Of a stretch of 64,000 nt of DNA, positions 60,382 through 64,000 are shown in pieces (position 1 is the stretch's first letter; every line of letters begins with the position of its first letter). Position numbers and translations under genes: made by a program. This stretch comes from Planococcus plakortidis (lineage in GTDB: Bacteria > Bacillota > Bacilli > Bacillales_A > Planococcaceae), in the NCBI RefSeq assembly GCF_001687605.2, contig NZ_CP016539.2, forward strand, positions 3,130,501 to 3,194,500, in the 5' to 3' direction. Under the pieces are notes generated by a model, which did not search any database, was not told the DNA's origin, and was given only the letters and a program-made list of their open reading frames with translations.

Positions 60382-60410
60382 AAAAAAACACCCACCTATA
60401 GAGTGAGTGT
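60382..60410 (-). terminator. Terminator of the YxjI-like gene
   Basis: Minus-strand stem ACACTCAC/GTGGGTGT (G-U pairs) with loop TCTATAG, then TTTTTTTAA. Confidence 0.7.
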
Positions 60411-60447
60411 CGTAAGCTATTATCAACTTAATCATTATAGTCGGCCA

Positions 60448-60936
60448 TCAGCTGGAAGCGGCAGCGGCTTGGTCAGCTTTTACGCAATCAATCGCCACGA
60501 CGAGCGAAATGATGAGATGTTCTTTCGTTTCATCCAGGATATCTACTTGATAAGTGTCCCCCCAGCTGAGCCATTGCTTACTGACCGAACCGATGACTTG
60601 CCCGTGCTGAAGGATATCAAAAGTCATTTCCCACCAATTTCCCTGCACATCGATGTCTTCCGCCTCGATAGCATAGCGAGGCTTCAAGAAAGTGAACTCT
60701 TTTTTGATCATGACCGCATCTCGCCCGTCCACTTCCACAAAAAAGGTCGGTAGAAAACTGAAAGTCTTTTTTGTGATCACGCCGATTTCCTGATTTCCCG
60801 CGTCCAAGATCGAAAAGGTCTTCGGGATTTTCAAAAAGCTGCCTTCCACAAAATAACGATCTCTTTCCTGTTCATCTTTCACGGTGAATTTTTCGCTCAA
60901 GCTGAACACTTTCTGTTTAATGAAGAGTTGTTTCAT
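60448..60936 (-). CDS. LURP-one/tubby-C-like protein (YxjI type)
   Basis: 162 residues with the opening MKQLFIKQKVFSLSEKFTV and repeated beta-strand pattern RYFVEGSFLKIPKTFSILDAGNQEIGVITKK of DUF567/LURP-one-related proteins, which share the tubby C-terminal fold and may be membrane-tethered scramblase-like proteins. Function in bacteria is unknown. AAAGGGGAG lies 6 nt before the ATG. Confidence 0.85.
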   Translation of the reverse strand: MKQLFIKQKVFSLSEKFTVKDEQERDRYFVEGSFLKIPKTFSILDAGNQEIGVITKKTFSFLPTFFVEVDGRDAVMIKKEFTFLKPRYAIEAEDIDVQGNWWEMTFDILQHGQVIGSVSKQWLSWGDTYQVDILDETKEHLIISLVVAIDCVKADQAAAASS

Positions 60937-61001
60937 TCTCGCTCCCCTTTCTCTTTCCGCTCTTTCAAAATTCCTGTTCCACGTGAAACATTCATGGCCT
61001 T

Positions 61002-61568
61002 CTAAACTTTCAATATGCCCCGGAAGCCTCTTGCCGCATAATAGGAATCCGCCCCGTTATGGTAGACAAACACTTGCCCATACCTGCAATCACCAAAAAT
61101 CGCCCCGCCGCGCTCCCGGATTTCCTGGGGCGTCTCAAGCCAGCTCGACGTCTTCAAATCGAACTCCCCCAAGGTCTGTAGCAGCCTATACTGTTCTTCT
61201 GTCAATAATTCAATGCCGATCTCAGCCGCCCTGTCGACCGCTGAACTTTCAGGCTTGTTCTTTTTACGCGATTCAAGCGCTGCCCGGTCATAGCAAAGGC
61301 TCCTGCGGCCTGCGGGGCTTTCCTTTGAACAATCGCAAAACAAGAACATGCCGGTCTCCGCTTCATAGCCGATGACATCTGGTTCGCCGCCGGTCTCCTC
61401 CATCTTATGCAACACGAAAAGTTTCTCCGGGTTTTCATCCAGCTTCAGGAGGACATTGTCCCAGCCCATCTTTTCGTGACGCTGTTCGTTTTCTTCAAAG
61501 CGCTGTTTTAGGATTTCGAGCAAAGTTCGCCGCTGTTCATCGGATAGAAACTCTTGAGGCTGTGCCAT
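61002..61568 (-). CDS. DUF4256 protein
   Basis: 188 residues. The characteristic ending GGAIFGDCRYGQVFVYHNGADSYYAARGFRGILKV and QRFEENEQRHEKMGWDNVLLKL match DUF4256, a Bacillales family of unknown function. CDCSKESPAGRRSLCYD supplies two cysteines that may bind metal. GGAGG lies 9 nt before the ATG. Single gene. Confidence 0.85.
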   Translation of the reverse strand: MAQPQEFLSDEQRRTLLEILKQRFEENEQRHEKMGWDNVLLKLDENPEKLFVLHKMEETGGEPDVIGYEAETGMFLFCDCSKESPAGRRSLCYDRAALESRKKNKPESSAVDRAAEIGIELLTEEQYRLLQTLGEFDLKTSSWLETPQEIRERGGAIFGDCRYGQVFVYHNGADSYYAARGFRGILKV

Positions 61569-61894
61569 AGATCTTTTCCTCCATTTCTTTTCACCGCATA
61601 TATGTCTTGTATATTGAGTTGGCTATTTAAGCCTGATTTCCTTTATTTACGGCAAATCGTCGTTAAAGGATTCACTTTTTTCACGCCTTGCTGCTGGCTG
61701 TCTCCTAATAAATCATCCTTATTTTCTATAGTGTTATAGCTTAAATACCTGAAAATAAAAGAAATTTACTAATAAAATATTAAAAATCAGCATATCGCGA
61801 ACAAATTCACTTAATTCTTTGTTATGCTTAAATAGTGAAAATTGTGGCAGAAAGAATAAAAATGGGCAGGAGTGATAATGAGGATATATAGGAG
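61569..61894. other. AT-rich intergenic region
   Basis: 326 nt between the divergent DUF4256 and NCS1 genes. No gene, hairpin or clear operator was seen; promoters for both directions must lie here, but none reaches a convincing -35/-10 match. Confidence 0.4.
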
Positions 61895-63342
61895 ATGATT
61901 GATATCACAAAAGAAATGATTACTACTATAGACGAAGCCATGGACTCAAATGTACAAGAACACGCAGAAGGGCAAGATGATTATTCCTTGGACCGCGTGC
62001 CCCGCGAAGAACGGAAGATGGGCTGGCTCAGCATCACCAACATCACGTTCGGAATCGCGACTGCTATATTCTACTTCCAGACCGGCAGTGTTATGGCCCT
62101 TCAATTCGGGGCTGTGAACGCCATTATTTCCGCTGTTTACGCGATTATTGTTGCAGGGATTCTCGGGACGGTTATTGCCTATCTGTCGGCAAAATCAGGG
62201 ATGAATGTCAATCTATTATCCAGAAGTGGTGGATTTGGTTATATCGGAGCCTCTTTAACCTCCTTAATCTACGCATCAAACTTTATCATGTACTGCGCAT
62301 TCGAAGGCCTGATCCTGGTCGCTGCAGTCCATACGTTCTTCCCCTCTATCCCGAATGGGCGCTTATTATCTTTTTTGGGCTTCTGGTCATTCCACTCAAT
62401 TGGTTTGGCATCAAACAATTAGACAAACTGCAAAAATGGTCTTTGCCGATTTTCCTGGTGTTCCTCCTGGTCACCATCATCGTAACCTTCAATACGCCGT
62501 CGGGCTATGACAGCGCATTCTGGACTTATTTGCCGGAAGGCGTCCAAGTAGGCGGTGCGGCATTATTACTGTGCATCGGCATGCAGCACGGCATCATGGG
62601 CTTGACGGCCCTGCTTGCCTCGGATTATGCCCGCTTTTTGAAACCGAAAGACGTTAAACTTGGCTCGGTCATGATCGGCTTAATTCCACAGATTTTCTGC
62701 TTTGGCGTCATGGGCGGCCTTGGCATCTGGTTCGGCGTGCGCCTTGGTGAATCCAATCCGGGCGTCTATATCGTGCTATTGCTTGGCTTCGGCGGGGTCA
62801 TGTTCACTTTGCTTACGCAGCTGCGTATCAATATCACGAACATTTACAGCGGTTCCTTGTCGCTATCGAACTTTTTCGAGAATATTTTCAACTTTACACC
62901 TGGCAGACGGTTCTGGATCGTCGTCACGGCCTTGTCCGCCATTGCCTTGATGCTCGGCGGCATTGTCGACCATCTTGGCACTGCGATGACCTTCCAGGGT
63001 GTCTTTTTGCTCGCCTGGGCAGCTGTCATCGTCGCGGATGCCATGATCGTCAAGAAATGGTTGAAGATCGGGCCCTTGTTCTATGAAGCCCGCCAGGAAT
63101 ACCTGTATAGATGGAATCCCGTAGGCGTTGTAGCGCTGGTCATCTCGAGCGGCCTCGGCACGTTTGCGGCACTCGGCTATATAGGGCCATTCCTGCAAAA
63201 TACTGCGGCTTTCTTCGCCGCTGTGCTCGCTGCAATTCTGACAGTGGTGCTGGCGGCTTTGACAAAAGGTAAATACTACATGAAAACAGAACCGACGGAT
63301 GTGGACATCGAGGACCATATCGCAACCCGCTCCGGCAAATAA
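61895..63342 (+). pseudogene. NCS1 cytosine/purine permease, frameshifted
   Basis: Two frames cover one permease of the CodB/NCS1 type. The first (61895-62422) carries DRVPREERKMGWLSITNITFGIATAIFYFQTGSVMAL and ends early; the second (to 63342) resumes in phase -1. Read in the second phase from 62353 the sequence gives EWALIIFFGLLVIPLNWFGIKQLDKLQKWSLPIF, so one base has been lost near 62351-62353. Together they would give about 480 residues and twelve helices. AGGAG touches the ATG at 61895, so the true start is uncertain. A sequencing error cannot be excluded. Confidence 0.8.
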
Positions 63343-63426
63343 ATAGCTATGACTTTATCGCAAGAAGATACACCCATTATCTCCTCAACTTACCAATAGG
63401 AACTATCTTTCTCCTTTTCACATCAA

Positions 63427-63464
63427 AAACGCCCGCTGCATCACTTGATGCAACGGGCGTTTTT
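63427..63464. terminator. Bidirectional terminator, NCS1 and acetyltransferase genes
   Basis: AAACGCCCG-C/A-TGCATC stem with loop ACTT and complement GATGCA-CGGGCGTTT, T-rich both ways. Confidence 0.88.
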
Positions 63465-63898
63465 CAATAAACCAGTTTATAGACGATTTCCCCGTCGATG
63501 ATGCGACCGTCTGGCACAAAGCCAAGCTTTTCGTATAGTTTTCTGGCTCCTTCATTGTCCGGTTCAAAACTGAGGTAGATCACGTGACGGCTCCCATCTT
63601 GCTGGAGCTCGGCGATGAGCCGTTCCATCGCCGCCTTTCCATAGCCTTTTACCTGGTGATTGGCATCTATCATCAAGCGGTAAATCCAATACTCCTGGTC
63701 ATCGGGGTCCAGGCAATGCATCGTGAATCCGACGAGTTCATCGTCATGGTAGACGGCTGAACATATACATTCGGGATAGGCTTTCGCCTGTGCCAAGGAA
63801 AAGACGTTCGTTGCCACAAAGGTCTTTTGGTGTTCTGCCACTGTCAAACCGATGACATCGAAAAAATTATGGCGGTCGACTTCTTTTAACTGGATCAT
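63464..63898 (-). CDS. GNAT acetyltransferase, diamine acetyltransferase-like
   Basis: 144 residues. MIQLKEVDRHNFFDVIGLTVAEHQKTFVATNVFSLAQAKAYPE is the opening of the BltD/PaiA/SpeG-like acetyltransferases that act on spermidine and similar amines; YRLMIDANHQVKGYGKAAMERLI is the acetyl-CoA site and NEGARKLYEKLGFVPDG motif B. ATG at 63898 has GGAAGG upstream; a longer frame to 63979 lacks one. Polyamine substrate is an inference. Confidence 0.85.
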   Translation of the reverse strand: MIQLKEVDRHNFFDVIGLTVAEHQKTFVATNVFSLAQAKAYPECICSAVYHDDELVGFTMHCLDPDDQEYWIYRLMIDANHQVKGYGKAAMERLIAELQQDGSRHVIYLSFEPDNEGARKLYEKLGFVPDGRIIDGEIVYKLVY

Positions 63899-64000
63899 TT
63901 TCCTTCCTCGCTCCTCATTCAATTTGCACTGCAGCAACTCGCGTTTCAACCGAATACGCACTCTTATAGTTCTCGACATGATGGCTCTTATTTTCCAGTT

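Noticed and set aside
62340-62430. Programmed frameshift in the permease gene
   Set aside because: No slippery heptamer and stimulatory structure was seen; a base deletion explains the data more simply.

Overview
The window is a gene-dense chromosomal segment of a Bacillales bacterium. The ba3 oxidase with a tiny subunit IIa, an Fnr with C-terminal cysteines, a YumC-type ferredoxin reductase, a pan RNA leader, a DUF3934 peptide, strong AGGAGG ribosome sites and frequent TTG starts together suggest Planococcaceae (Planococcus-like); that placement is inference, since there is no rRNA or tRNA here. No phage, plasmid, CRISPR array or transposase gene was seen.

Layout. 1-8400: the 5' end of a class I ribonucleotide reductase alpha gene and a YkhA-type thioesterase behind a cobalamin riboswitch; a peroxide-defence operon ohrA-ohrR-gpx; a b(o/a)3 cytochrome oxidase operon with an Fnr site at about -41.5; the fnr gene. 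8500-16540: universal stress protein, M14 peptidase, a coiled-coil M23 wall hydrolase, panB behind a pan RNA leader and attenuator, a packed run of acetyltransferases with a methyltransferase-HIT fusion, and two membrane proteins. 16800-31400: dicarboxylate symporter, IsdG-like heme monooxygenase, diguanylate cyclase, MFS permease, cupin, Fur-regulated ferredoxin reductase divergent from a siderophore ABC transporter, NhaC, a RibD-like reductase, MgtE, DUF4395. 31400-45000: proBA, a HAAS membrane gene with an internal stop, PhoP-regulated alkaline phosphatase, an RND exporter with its divergent TetR, ilvE, a NUDIX hydrolase, pgeF. 45300-64000: SWIM-SNF2 helicase, SRPBCC protein, two SDRs, a candidate sRNA, an ECF S-component, mqo, tag, small membrane proteins, a second siderophore-binding lipoprotein, an oligopeptide-binding lipoprotein next to an M42 aminopeptidase, and a frameshifted NCS1 permease.

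The genes fall into physiological themes: iron (two Fur-controlled loci, heme degradation, ferredoxin reductase), oxygen and peroxide (Ohr/OhrR/Gpx, Fnr, ba3 oxidase), phosphate (Pho-boxed phosphatase) and osmotic or ion balance (proBA, NhaC, MgtE).

The most unusual content lies between genes. A ~185-nt element occurs twice (1282-1466, 7038-7224) and keeps three nested helices through compensatory changes, which points to a structured RNA. A stand-alone transcription unit of ~117 nt (49868-49984) has a near-consensus promoter, a cloverleaf-like fold and a strong terminator, but no reading frame. A family of GC-rich palindromic repeats sits beside terminators, twice between two near-identical terminator copies.
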